DNA of 63,301 nt, from the NCBI RefSeq assembly GCF_000177675.1, contig NZ_ADGX01000043.1:1-63301 (forward strand), written 5' to 3'. Below are positions 34,974-43,121 of this stretch, in pieces (position 1 is the first letter of the stretch; every line of letters begins with the position of its first letter). The DNA comes from Parafrankia sp. EUN1f (GTDB lineage Bacteria > Actinomycetota > Actinomycetes > Frankiales > Frankiaceae). The notes under the pieces were generated by a model. The model was not told the origin of the DNA and made no database searches. It was given only the letters and a program-made list of their open reading frames with translations. The translations under genes and the position numbers were made by a program.

Positions 34974-36119
34974 TCAGGCGGTGGCGCCGCGGCGTAGGGA
35001 GCGGTACAGCAGCGCAGCGTCGCCGAGGCGGCGGCGCAGCGTTCGTTCCAGGCCGGCGATGGGGTAGAGGTTCTGCGGGGCGCGGGCGTCCTTGAACTCC
35101 TCGGACGCGAACCGGGGCAGCGTGGCCTGGCTCAGGTCCGCGAGCTCGACGGCGTGTTCGACGGACGTGCCGGAACCGCACTCGACCCGCACGATGCCCG
35201 CCCAGGGCGCGCCGGGGCGGCAGGGCAGGCGCAGGTACCAGCTCGGGCGGTCCCAGCTGCGTCCCACCGTGAACACCGGGGTGCGTTCGCCCGGCCCCAG
35301 CTGCCCGACGACGGCCAGCGGCGGGCCTTCCAGGTAGGACGAGTGATGGGTCTTGACGAATCCCAGCGTGCGGGGGAGCGCCCCGGCATGCAGGGGGCCG
35401 TCGACGACCAGCAGCGCGTCCGCGAAAGCTCCGTCGGCCCCGTGGGTTTCGGTGGCCCCGTGGGTTTTGGTGGCCAGGAACGGGTGGTGGGCCCGCAGGT
35501 CGCGGTGGGCGCCCAGGGCGGTGGTCATCTCCAGTCCGCGCAGTTCCCGCTGGAGGGCGAGGTTCAGGTCGTCCGGGCCGGCGCCGTCCGTCTGATGCAG
35601 GTGGTAGGTGCCCTCGGCGGTCCTGACGTCACCGGCCCGGCGAGCCGACGTGAAAAGGCCGCGGCGCACATGCGCGGCCAGCAGGTGGGCACCGGCGCCG
35701 CAGCAGCAGACGACACCGCCTGCGTAGGAGGCGCAGATGGCCGGTGCGGCGATGTTGGCCGCGGCGATGTCGGCCGCGGGGGTGCTGGCAGCGGGGGCGC
35801 CGGCCGGCTCGGTCTCGTGGATCCAGGCCCGGGCCTCGACGCGGCGCACACCGTCGACGAACAGCACCGCGGACGGCTGCGTCACAGCGAGACCACGAGC
35901 CGCCGGGGTGGGGACCGGTCGCCAGGCGGGCACCGGCACCTCCACGCCCGCGTTGGCCGGCGTCTTCGACTCCTTCAGGCCGTCGTCGGCGACGGAGGTG
36001 CCGTAGCTCGGGTCCCAGGCGTCGACGCTGAACCGCATCCCGCCCACGCTGGCCCGCGGGGCCGGCACCGCGGACGCAGTCGCAGCGGCGGTGATCCGCC
36101 CGTGGCTGTCGTCGCTCAA
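34974..36119 (-). CDS. NurA-like 5'-3' nuclease of the HerA/SbcCD operon
   Basis: The last gene of a four-gene leftward operon. The TTG start at 36119 overlaps the sbcC stop (TTGA) and has GGAGGG seven bases upstream, which fixes the start and gives 381 residues. NurA nucleases use aspartates in an N-terminal DG motif; here AVLFVDGVRRVEARAWI (D89) fits, after RFSVDAWDPSYG. ADALLVVDGPLHAG and GFVKTHHSSYL near the middle, and YLRLPCRPGAPWAGIVRVECG, resemble the later conserved motifs of NurA-domain proteins. Archaeal NurA resects DNA ends driven by HerA (established knowledge). The assignment rests on motif plus context, as overall similarity to archaeal NurA is modest. Confidence 0.75.
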   Translation of the reverse strand: MSDDSHGRITAAATASAVPAPRASVGGMRFSVDAWDPSYGTSVADDGLKESKTPANAGVEVPVPAWRPVPTPAARGLAVTQPSAVLFVDGVRRVEARAWIHETEPAGAPAASTPAADIAAANIAAPAICASYAGGVVCCCGAGAHLLAAHVRRGLFTSARRAGDVRTAEGTYHLHQTDGAGPDDLNLALQRELRGLEMTTALGAHRDLRAHHPFLATKTHGATETHGADGAFADALLVVDGPLHAGALPRTLGFVKTHHSSYLEGPPLAVVGQLGPGERTPVFTVGRSWDRPSWYLRLPCRPGAPWAGIVRVECGSGTSVEHAVELADLSQATLPRFASEEFKDARAPQNLYPIAGLERTLRRRLGDAALLYRSLRRGATA

Positions 36120-39100
36120 GTGGACTCCCTCCGGATGGTGGAGGTGCGCTGGTCGCGGGTGACGGCGAAGCGTACCGGCACCCGTTCGGCGAGAGCGCCG
36201 ACGTGGGTGACGATGCCGACCATCCGCCCGCGGCCGGCGCTGGTCCCGCCGCTGGCGAGGTTCTCCAGCGCGGTCGCGACGACGTCCAGGGTGGAGTCGT
36301 CGAGGGTGCCGAAGCCCTCGTCGAGGAAGATCGAGTCGAGCCGGGCGGCGCCGGCCGCCGCCATCGTCGTCAGCTGCGCCGACAGGGCCAGGGCGAGCGC
36401 GAGGCTCGCCTGGAACGTCTCCCCACCGGACAGGGTGCGCACCAGGCGGCGCGAGTCGGCGTCGGCGTGGTCGACGACGAGGAACTCGCCCTGTTCGTGG
36501 GTCAGCTCGAACTGCCCTCCGGACAGCTCGGCGAGGGTGACCGAAGCGTCGGAGACCAATGTGTCCAGCGCCGCGGCGACCAGCCACCGCTGGAACCGGT
36601 TCGAGCGCAGCAGAAGGTCGAGCTGGTGTGCGACCTGCTCCTCCTCCCGCGCCCTGGCCAGGTCGGCACGCAGCGTCGCGGCCTCGGCACGTCGCTCGGT
36701 GACCCGACGAAGCTCGGCTTTCGCCTGTTCCAACGCGGACGACGTCGCCTGGGCCGCGGCATCCCCGACGGACCGCCCGCCTGGCCTGGGCCGTGGCACG
36801 GCGTCGGAGACGATCCCGTCGCGTGGCCGCCGCTGTGGCTGCGGCAGAGGGCTGTCCTGCCTCGGTAGCGGGATTCCGTGCGCCACGAGGATCTCGGTCA
36901 GCGCTCGCGTCACCACCTGCCCGGCCTGCTCGGCCCGGCTGACCTGTGCGCGCAGGCCGGGCAGCTCGCGCTCGCGCGCCGACGACTCGGCCGCGGTCCA
37001 GCTGGTGAGCGTTGTCCAGCCGGCGAGTAGATCCTGGCCGTCGGCCGTGGGCGCGCCGAGCGCGACGACGGTGTCCCTGGCGCGGGCGAGCACGGTCTGG
37101 GCGTCGCCGCGCGCCTGCTGCGCGGCGCGCAGGCCGGCCTCGGCGGCATCGGCGTCCGCCCGGGCGGTGCGCAGGCCCAGGTCCGCTTCCGTGACCGCCC
37201 GGTCGAGCCGGTCGAGCTCGGCGAGTGCCGCCGTCACCTCGTCGGCGGGAGGGGCGCCGGCGAGCGCGGCACGCAGCTCGGCGACCAGACGTTCGGTGGA
37301 TGCCAGGCCGACCGCCGCGTCACGCTCGGCACCAACCGCCGCGAGCTGGTCGGCTTCCGCCTGCCCGGCGGCCGTGTCGGCGTGGTCGTATGCGCGCCGG
37401 GCGTCGTCGCGGGCGGCGCGGGCCGCGGTCTCCTCGACGGTGGCGGCGGTCAGCCGCGCTTCCCGCCCGGTTGCCTGCTCCTCGGCCCAGGCGACCAGCC
37501 ACGCCCAGCTTCCGGCCAGGTCTGATCCGCCCCCGCCATTGCCGTTGCCACCGGCACCGGCACCGGCACCGGTGCCGGCACCGGCACCGGCATCCGCGGG
37601 CTCGTCGGTGAGGACCGGAGCGCCGAGCACGACCAGCGGGTCGCGGGCGGCTGTCAGCGCGGCGCGAGCCTGTGTCTCCGCCGCTGCGAGCTGTGTCACC
37701 ACGTGACCGGCCTGGTCCGCCGCGCGGCGCGCCGCGGCAAGCTCCTGCCCGGTCCGGGTTACCTCCTGCTCGCGGCGGGCGATCTCGGCGAGTCCCGCAT
37801 CGACGCCGGCGGAGTCCGGGGCGTCGGCGAGGGCAGCCTGCAGGTCGTTGACGCGTTCGCCCAGCTGGTGTGCCTGCAGGCGGGCGGCTAGCTCGGCGCG
37901 GTCGGCCTCGGTCGCGCGCTCGTTCGCGAGGTCGAGGGCCGAGATGGCGTCATCCAGCGCCGCCTGCGCCATCGCGAGGGCCGCGGGCGCCCCCGGTTGG
38001 CCGTCGCCTGCGGGCTGGCCGTCGCCCGTGGGCTGGCCGTCGCCCGTGGGCTGGGGGCCGGCTGGCTGCCGGCTGCCGGCCGCAGGCAGGGTGACGACGG
38101 TCTGCTCGCACACCGGGCACGGTTCGCCCGCGACGAGATGCGGGCGCAGCGCACCCGCGAGATCAGCGGTTCGCGCGTGTTCCAGTGCCTGCGCGGCCTC
38201 GTCGCGGAGCTGTCGAGCGGTCTCGGCGGCGGCGACTGCGGTGTCCCGGGCGGCGCGGGCCGCGGTGTGGACGGATTCGGCTTCGGTGCGGGCGACGAGT
38301 TGGCGGGCGAGATCGTCGTGGTCGGCGCGGGCGCGTTGCAGCACGGTGCGGTCGGGGGTGGCGGCGAGCGCGGTGCGGGTGTCGTCGTCGGCCCGTTCGG
38401 CGTCGTGGCGGCGCTGGGTGGCGCGGTCGGCTTCGTGCCGGGCGGCACGCAGCTTCCCGGCCAGCTCGACCACGCCCGCCGGGGTGCGCACGGCGGCGAG
38501 CAGCTCACGTTCGGCTCGCAGCCGGGCGACCTCGTCGGCCAGTGCCTGGGAGGTCCGCTCCGCGGCATCCCGCGCCGCGGCGGCTGCCTCCCGGGCGCTT
38601 CGGGCGTCGGCAACGGCCTGCGCAGCCCGGGTCAGCTCGTCCCGCGCGGCGACGTGCGCGGCCCGGGCCCCGGGGAGATCGGTGAGGGCGGTCGCCAGGC
38701 CGTCGTGGTGGCGGCGGGCCTGCTCCAGGGGAGCGCGGTCGGGTGCGGCGGCGACCGCGGCACGGGCGGCCGTGTCGGCCCGCTCGGCCTCCTGCCGGGC
38801 TCGGGCCGCGTCGTCGGCCGCCGCGGTGGCCCGCGCCAGCCGGGCCGTCAGCTCGACGACGTCCCCCGGCGTCCGGATCGCCGCGAGCAGGTCGCGCTCA
38901 CGTTCGACCCGGCCCAGCTCGGCGGTGGCGTCGGCGGCGGCGCTCGCGTGGGTCTCGAGCTCGGCTCGGGCGCGGTCCACCTCACCGGTCAGGGCGGTCA
39001 GCGCGTCCACCCGGCTGCTGGCGGCGAGCTCGGCGTCCTCGGTGGCGTCCTGGTAGCCGGCGAGCTGCTCGTCGAGCACCGCGGCTCGCTGCCGGCGGTC

Positions 39101-39682
39101 AGCGGCGCGGACGGCGGCCGCCGTCCGGACCTCGTCGTACACGCCGAGGCCGAGCAGCCTGGTCAGGATCCGCTGCCGGTCGGCGGGCCTGGCGTGCAGG
39201 AACTCGGCGAAGTCGCCCTGCGGGAGCACCACACAGGAGCAGAAGTGCTCGAAGCCGAGCCCGAGCAGGCCCTCCACGGCCCCGGTCACCTCGGAGTCGG
39301 CCGCGACGACCTCGGTCGCCTCGCCGGCCGCGCCGAGCCCGCCCGGGTCGAGCAGCTTCTCCAGCCGCGCGCCGCGGACGGAGACGGAGCCGCTGGCGGA
39401 TCTGCGCAGCTCCCGCGCCACCACATACCGGGCACCGGTGGCGTCGAAGACCAGCCGGACGGTGCCGCGCACCGCCGTCGGGGCGAGGGCCAGCGACACC
39501 AGTCGGCGGTCGTTCCATCGTGGCACCGAGCCGTACAGCGCGAACGTCATCGCGTCGATGACCGTCGACTTCCCCGACCCGGTCGGCCCGACCAGCGCGA
39601 AGTAGTCGACCTCGGTGAAATCCACCGTCGCCGGGTCGCGGAACGAACCGAACCCGGCGATCTCCAGCAGTACGGGGCGCAT
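36116..39682 (-). CDS. sbcC: SbcC/Rad50-type SMC ATPase
   Basis: A 1,188-residue exonuclease subunit that tethers and remodels DNA ends with SbcD. Walker A is GPTGSGKSTVIDAM (residues 32-45). Two long Ala/Arg/Glu coiled-coil arms surround a zinc hook with CPVC (near residue 522). The C-terminal half has the ABC signature TLSGGETFQASLALALALSAQL (near 1085) and Walker B DSIFLDEGFGTLD. Two low-complexity insertions, a GDGQP-repeat just after the hook (from 18-bp repeats at 37995-38055) and a Gly/Ala-rich run near residue 690, are unusual interruptions of the coiled coil. The ATG at 39682 overlaps the sbcD stop (ATGA). Confidence 0.95.
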   Translation of the reverse strand: MRPVLLEIAGFGSFRDPATVDFTEVDYFALVGPTGSGKSTVIDAMTFALYGSVPRWNDRRLVSLALAPTAVRGTVRLVFDATGARYVVARELRRSASGSVSVRGARLEKLLDPGGLGAAGEATEVVAADSEVTGAVEGLLGLGFEHFCSCVVLPQGDFAEFLHARPADRQRILTRLLGLGVYDEVRTAAAVRAADRRQRAAVLDEQLAGYQDATEDAELAASSRVDALTALTGEVDRARAELETHASAAADATAELGRVERERDLLAAIRTPGDVVELTARLARATAAADDAARARQEAERADTAARAAVAAAPDRAPLEQARRHHDGLATALTDLPGARAAHVAARDELTRAAQAVADARSAREAAAAARDAAERTSQALADEVARLRAERELLAAVRTPAGVVELAGKLRAARHEADRATQRRHDAERADDDTRTALAATPDRTVLQRARADHDDLARQLVARTEAESVHTAARAARDTAVAAAETARQLRDEAAQALEHARTADLAGALRPHLVAGEPCPVCEQTVVTLPAAGSRQPAGPQPTGDGQPTGDGQPAGDGQPGAPAALAMAQAALDDAISALDLANERATEADRAELAARLQAHQLGERVNDLQAALADAPDSAGVDAGLAEIARREQEVTRTGQELAAARRAADQAGHVVTQLAAAETQARAALTAARDPLVVLGAPVLTDEPADAGAGAGTGAGAGAGGNGNGGGGSDLAGSWAWLVAWAEEQATGREARLTAATVEETAARAARDDARRAYDHADTAAGQAEADQLAAVGAERDAAVGLASTERLVAELRAALAGAPPADEVTAALAELDRLDRAVTEADLGLRTARADADAAEAGLRAAQQARGDAQTVLARARDTVVALGAPTADGQDLLAGWTTLTSWTAAESSARERELPGLRAQVSRAEQAGQVVTRALTEILVAHGIPLPRQDSPLPQPQRRPRDGIVSDAVPRPRPGGRSVGDAAAQATSSALEQAKAELRRVTERRAEAATLRADLARAREEEQVAHQLDLLLRSNRFQRWLVAAALDTLVSDASVTLAELSGGQFELTHEQGEFLVVDHADADSRRLVRTLSGGETFQASLALALALSAQLTTMAAAGAARLDSIFLDEGFGTLDDSTLDVVATALENLASGGTSAGRGRMVGIVTHVGALAERVPVRFAVTRDQRTSTIRREST

Positions 39683-40851
39683 CAGCCCTGCCCTCCGACG
39701 ATCTCGTCGTGCAGGGCGGCGAACAGCGCCTCGACCCGCTCGTCCGCGACGCCCTGGGTGCTGAGGTACTCACCGAACAGCTCGGCCGGCCCGCGCTGCC
39801 CGCCGTTGGACGGGCGGCTGGGCCGGTCCCCGTCCACCGGGCGCGCGAACTCCGGGTCGATGCGGACCTCGAGCGCGTTCGGCAGCAGCTCCTGCACCTC
39901 GTCACGCAGCCCGGCCCGGGCCGGCTCGCGCACCAGCACCCGCAGCAGCGCGTCGCCGAACTCGGTGGCCTGGTCGCCGAGCTCCGCGACCGTGCCGCGC
40001 ACCGTTCGCAGCCGGCGCCCGGCCGCGATCGGGACGTCGACCCCGCGGGCGGGGATCCCCGGTGCCGCCTCGATGACCCGCACCACGGGGGTGTTCTCCT
40101 CCTCGCCGAAGTCGAGGGCGAGCGGTGACCCGCAGTACTCGACGGGGCAGGGCGCCGGCAGCGTCTGCCGGCGGTGCAGGTGCCCGAGGGCCACATAGTG
40201 CGCGTCGGCGGGGAACGCGGTCGCCGGCACGAAGTAGTCGAAGATCGACTGCGCGAGCCGTTCGCCGCCACCGAACTTCCCGCCGACGACTGTGAGGTGC
40301 GCGAGCACCACGTTGACGGCGTCGTCGGCGAAGCCCGCGGCGAGGCTGGCGAGCAGGTCCCGCACCGCCTGGTCGTAGCGCCCCGTCTGCTCGGCCGGGG
40401 TCTGCGTCACCAGCTCGACGGCCCGGACGGCGTACCGCTGGGACAGGAACGGCAGCACCGCCACCCGCACCGGCTCGCCGCTGCCGCGGGCCACAAAGGA
40501 GATCACCCCGCCCTTGTCCGCCCGGCGCGGGGTGCCGACGAAGGTGATCCCCGCCGCAGCCATCAGCGGGCGGTACGCCTCGAAGGATCTGGCATGGTCG
40601 TGGTTCCCCGCGATGACGATCACCTCGGCGCCGGTGCCGCGCAGCCCGAGCAGCGCCTGGATCGCGAGTTTCTGCGCCTCGGCCGACGGCGCCGCCGACT
40701 CGTAGACGTCGCCGGCGACCAGCACGGCGTCGACCTCGTGGGCGCGGGCGACGCCGACGATCTCGCGCAGGACCGCCTCATGGTCGTCGAGCCGGCTGCG
40801 GCCCTTGAGCGACTTCCCGATATGCCAGTCGGATGTGTGCAGGAACCTCAT
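39682..40851 (-). CDS. sbcD: SbcD/Mre11-type nuclease
   Basis: A 389-residue metallophosphoesterase nuclease, partner of SbcC. The five phosphoesterase motifs are visible in order: FLHTSDWHIGKSL, VLVAGDVYES, IVIAGNHDHARS, VLAHLTVVGG and ALGHLHRRQTL. The C-terminal capping domain follows (VDVPIAAGRRLRTVRGTVAEL, DEVQELLPNALEVRIDPEFA). It stands 24 bases downstream of the HerA-like gene and overlaps sbcC by ATGA, so all four genes form one transcription unit. In bacteria the SbcCD complex opens hairpins and processes double-strand breaks. Confidence 0.96.
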   Translation of the reverse strand: MRFLHTSDWHIGKSLKGRSRLDDHEAVLREIVGVARAHEVDAVLVAGDVYESAAPSAEAQKLAIQALLGLRGTGAEVIVIAGNHDHARSFEAYRPLMAAAGITFVGTPRRADKGGVISFVARGSGEPVRVAVLPFLSQRYAVRAVELVTQTPAEQTGRYDQAVRDLLASLAAGFADDAVNVVLAHLTVVGGKFGGGERLAQSIFDYFVPATAFPADAHYVALGHLHRRQTLPAPCPVEYCGSPLALDFGEEENTPVVRVIEAAPGIPARGVDVPIAAGRRLRTVRGTVAELGDQATEFGDALLRVLVREPARAGLRDEVQELLPNALEVRIDPEFARPVDGDRPSRPSNGGQRGPAELFGEYLSTQGVADERVEALFAALHDEIVGGQG

Positions 40852-40875
40852 GGCGGCGGTCCTTCTCGGCGGGGG

Positions 40876-42792
40876 TCAGAACGGCAGCGGGTCGTCGGGG
40901 TCGGGCAGCAGGTTCCACGGGTCCGGACGGGCCGGCGTGCCTGGCCCGGCGGAGCCGCCCGGTTCCGCGGAACCGTTCGCTCCCGCGGCGCCGTGCGTCC
41001 CTCCCGGGCCGCTCGGCGTGGCTGGCGCTGCCGGCCCGGTGCCGTCGGTCTCCGACGGCCGGGTCGCCCAGGCGGGGAACGGGAACGAGACCGCGAGCGG
41101 GACGGGGATCTCGGGCTGCGAGACGAACATCGTGCCCGGCTTGGCCAGGGTAGCCCGGGAGCGCTGCGCCGGCGGCAGGAAACCGTACTCGGGCCGGCCG
41201 GCCTCGGCCGTGTCCAGCCGACCGACGATCTTGATGGAGCTGTTGGCGATGATGCGTCGCTCCACCTCGCTCGCGGTCTGCTGCGCGCCGATCAGGATGA
41301 TGCCCAGCGACCGGCCGCGCTCGGCGATGTCGAGCAGGACGTCCTTGATCGGGCTGGCACCCTCGCGCGGGGCGTACTTGTTCAGCTCGTCGAGCATGGT
41401 GAACAGCAGCCCGCCCGGGCCGGCCTCCTCCTTGCGCCGGGTCTCGTCGGCGAGAACCACTCCGACCACGAACCGTTGCGCCCGCTCCGGCAGGTTGTGC
41501 AGGTCCACGACCGTGACCTGCTGGCCGGTGGTGCTCACCCGGCGGCCGGGGCTGTCGGGCAGATCGGCCCTGATCAGCCCGCGCAGCGCCCGCAGCGAGG
41601 AGCGCAGCCGGCGCACGAACGCGTTGACCGTGCCGGTGCCCGTCGCCGGCCCCGCCCACACCGCGCGGGTGGCGTCGTCGTTGACCCGGTCGATGACGAA
41701 GTCGACGAGGTCGTCGTACGTCCGCAGGGTCCGGCCCTCGACCGTGATCGCACCGTCCGCGCCGAAGGGCCGCGCGTCGAGCCGCAGCCGGTTCGTCACC
41801 TGGTGCACAACGATCGTGTACTGGTTGCGGTCGTCCTCCGCGTCGGCGAACACGTACGGCAGCAGCTCGTCGGCGCAGAACTCGCGCAGCGTCCACCAGA
41901 AAGCCTGCACACCGGACGTCCGGGTGGTGACATGCGGCCGGCCGCCGGTGTCACCGGGCAGCGGTGGGGCGAAGAAACCGGCGGAGGCGAACGGCTCAGC
42001 GGGCAGCCCCAGCTGCGCGTAGACGGCACGGACGTTCTCGTCGATGCGGCTGTTGGGGTGGTCCAGGAACAGCAGGTCCTCGCCCTTCACCGAGAAGATC
42101 AGCGCCTTGGCGTTCACCGCCTCCCGGCCGAGCACCCCGCTGCGGAACACGGAGTAGAGCAGGAACAGCGCGAAGCTGGTCTTCGTCGCGACCCCGGAAA
42201 TGCCGCTGATCGACACGTGCGCGCCGCGGGTGCCGTTGAGGAACTCCAGGTTGACGTAGATCGGGGTGCCGTCCCGGCCGAGCCCGACCGGGATCCTGCG
42301 GTCCATCTGGTCGAAGTACAGCGCCGTCGCCCGCTCGTCACCGGTCGCCCGCCGAACCAGCTCACCGGGCCGCGGCGGCACGAAGATCTCCGGCTCGACC
42401 CGGGTGGTGGTGACCTCGGCGATCTCCTGCACCTGCGCGGGCAGCACCCCGTCGGCGATGAGGAAGACGTCCGAGTCGAACGACGCGCCCTCGTGTCGCG
42501 CCTCCACCTGGGTGACCACCCCGGCCGTCATCACCGGCCCGACCCCCGGCACCTGGCGCACCGTGACGACCACGTCGTCGAGCTGCAGGTAGTTCCCCTC
42601 GGCCAGCGCGACGTGGAACAGCAGCGGTGTGGCCTGCTCGGTTCCCATCACCCGCCCGACAGCCCCGCTGACCTGCTGGCCGGGGCCGAGGGTCGCCCCG
42701 TTCGGTACGTCGGGTGCGTCCAGCGGGCCTCCTCCCGGCCAGGCGCCGTTCGGTGCCGCGCCGCCAGGCCCGCCGGCCTCCGCCACCGTCAC
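40876..42792 (-). CDS. herA: HerA-like hexameric DNA translocase ATPase
   Basis: First gene of the operon. About 638 residues from GTG 42792 (GGAAGG upstream; exact start uncertain). An N-terminal HAS-barrel-like region (GRVMGTEQATPLLFHVAL, VVTVRQVPGVGPVMTAGVV) precedes the RecA-like core. The Walker A position reads ISGISGVATKTSFALFLLY, where the usual G-K-T is T-K-T, a relaxed P-loop. Walker B is GGLLFTMLDELNKYAPREG, and sensor/arginine-finger segments follow (GRSLGIILIGAQQTASEVERRIIANSSIKIVGR). The C-terminal 65 residues or so are Pro/Gly/Ala-rich and disordered. HerA normally drives NurA in DNA-end resection or anti-phage complexes; the NurA-like gene is three genes downstream. Confidence 0.85.
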   Translation of the reverse strand: MTVAEAGGPGGAAPNGAWPGGGPLDAPDVPNGATLGPGQQVSGAVGRVMGTEQATPLLFHVALAEGNYLQLDDVVVTVRQVPGVGPVMTAGVVTQVEARHEGASFDSDVFLIADGVLPAQVQEIAEVTTTRVEPEIFVPPRPGELVRRATGDERATALYFDQMDRRIPVGLGRDGTPIYVNLEFLNGTRGAHVSISGISGVATKTSFALFLLYSVFRSGVLGREAVNAKALIFSVKGEDLLFLDHPNSRIDENVRAVYAQLGLPAEPFASAGFFAPPLPGDTGGRPHVTTRTSGVQAFWWTLREFCADELLPYVFADAEDDRNQYTIVVHQVTNRLRLDARPFGADGAITVEGRTLRTYDDLVDFVIDRVNDDATRAVWAGPATGTGTVNAFVRRLRSSLRALRGLIRADLPDSPGRRVSTTGQQVTVVDLHNLPERAQRFVVGVVLADETRRKEEAGPGGLLFTMLDELNKYAPREGASPIKDVLLDIAERGRSLGIILIGAQQTASEVERRIIANSSIKIVGRLDTAEAGRPEYGFLPPAQRSRATLAKPGTMFVSQPEIPVPLAVSFPFPAWATRPSETDGTGPAAPATPSGPGGTHGAAGANGSAEPGGSAGPGTPARPDPWNLLPDPDDPLPF

Positions 42793-43054
42793 CGAAACAC
42801 CACCTTCCCGTGCACGCTGATCACCGTGGGCTGCCGGAAGCCGCCCCACCGGACCGATGGTGCTGCTGGCGGCGCACAGCGCCTACATTCGGTGGATCGT
42901 ATGCCGCACCCGGCGAAGCGGCCGGACCTCGGGCCCGCGCTTCTCCGATCTTGCCCGGCAGCGTCAGCCGTGGGCTCGGCACCAGCTTGGACGCGGCAGT
43001 CCGGTAGCAACGCCTGGGCTGGCCGGGTGCCGTTCGGTGGAGGCCACTCAACCG

Positions 43055-43110
43055 ACATCGATGTTACTAACATCGATGTTACTAACATCGATGTCGGTAA
43101 CATTGATGTT
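43055..43110. repeat. four ACATCGATGT palindromes at exact 15-bp spacing
   Basis: The 10-base palindrome ACATCGATGT starts at 43055, 43070 and 43085, and as ACATTGATGT at 43100, joined by TACTA, TACTA and CGGTA. The array ends 11 bases before the GTG start of the ATPase gene at 43122. It stands out by being AT-rich in a GC-rich region. An operator for cooperative binding along the helix (15 bp is about 1.4 turns) or an iteron-like site are the obvious readings. Confidence 0.85.
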
Positions 43111-43121
43111 AGTCTTGTGGG

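Noticed and set aside
43055..43110. CRISPR interpretation of the 15-bp periodic array
   Set aside because: The five-base linkers are far too short to be spacers.
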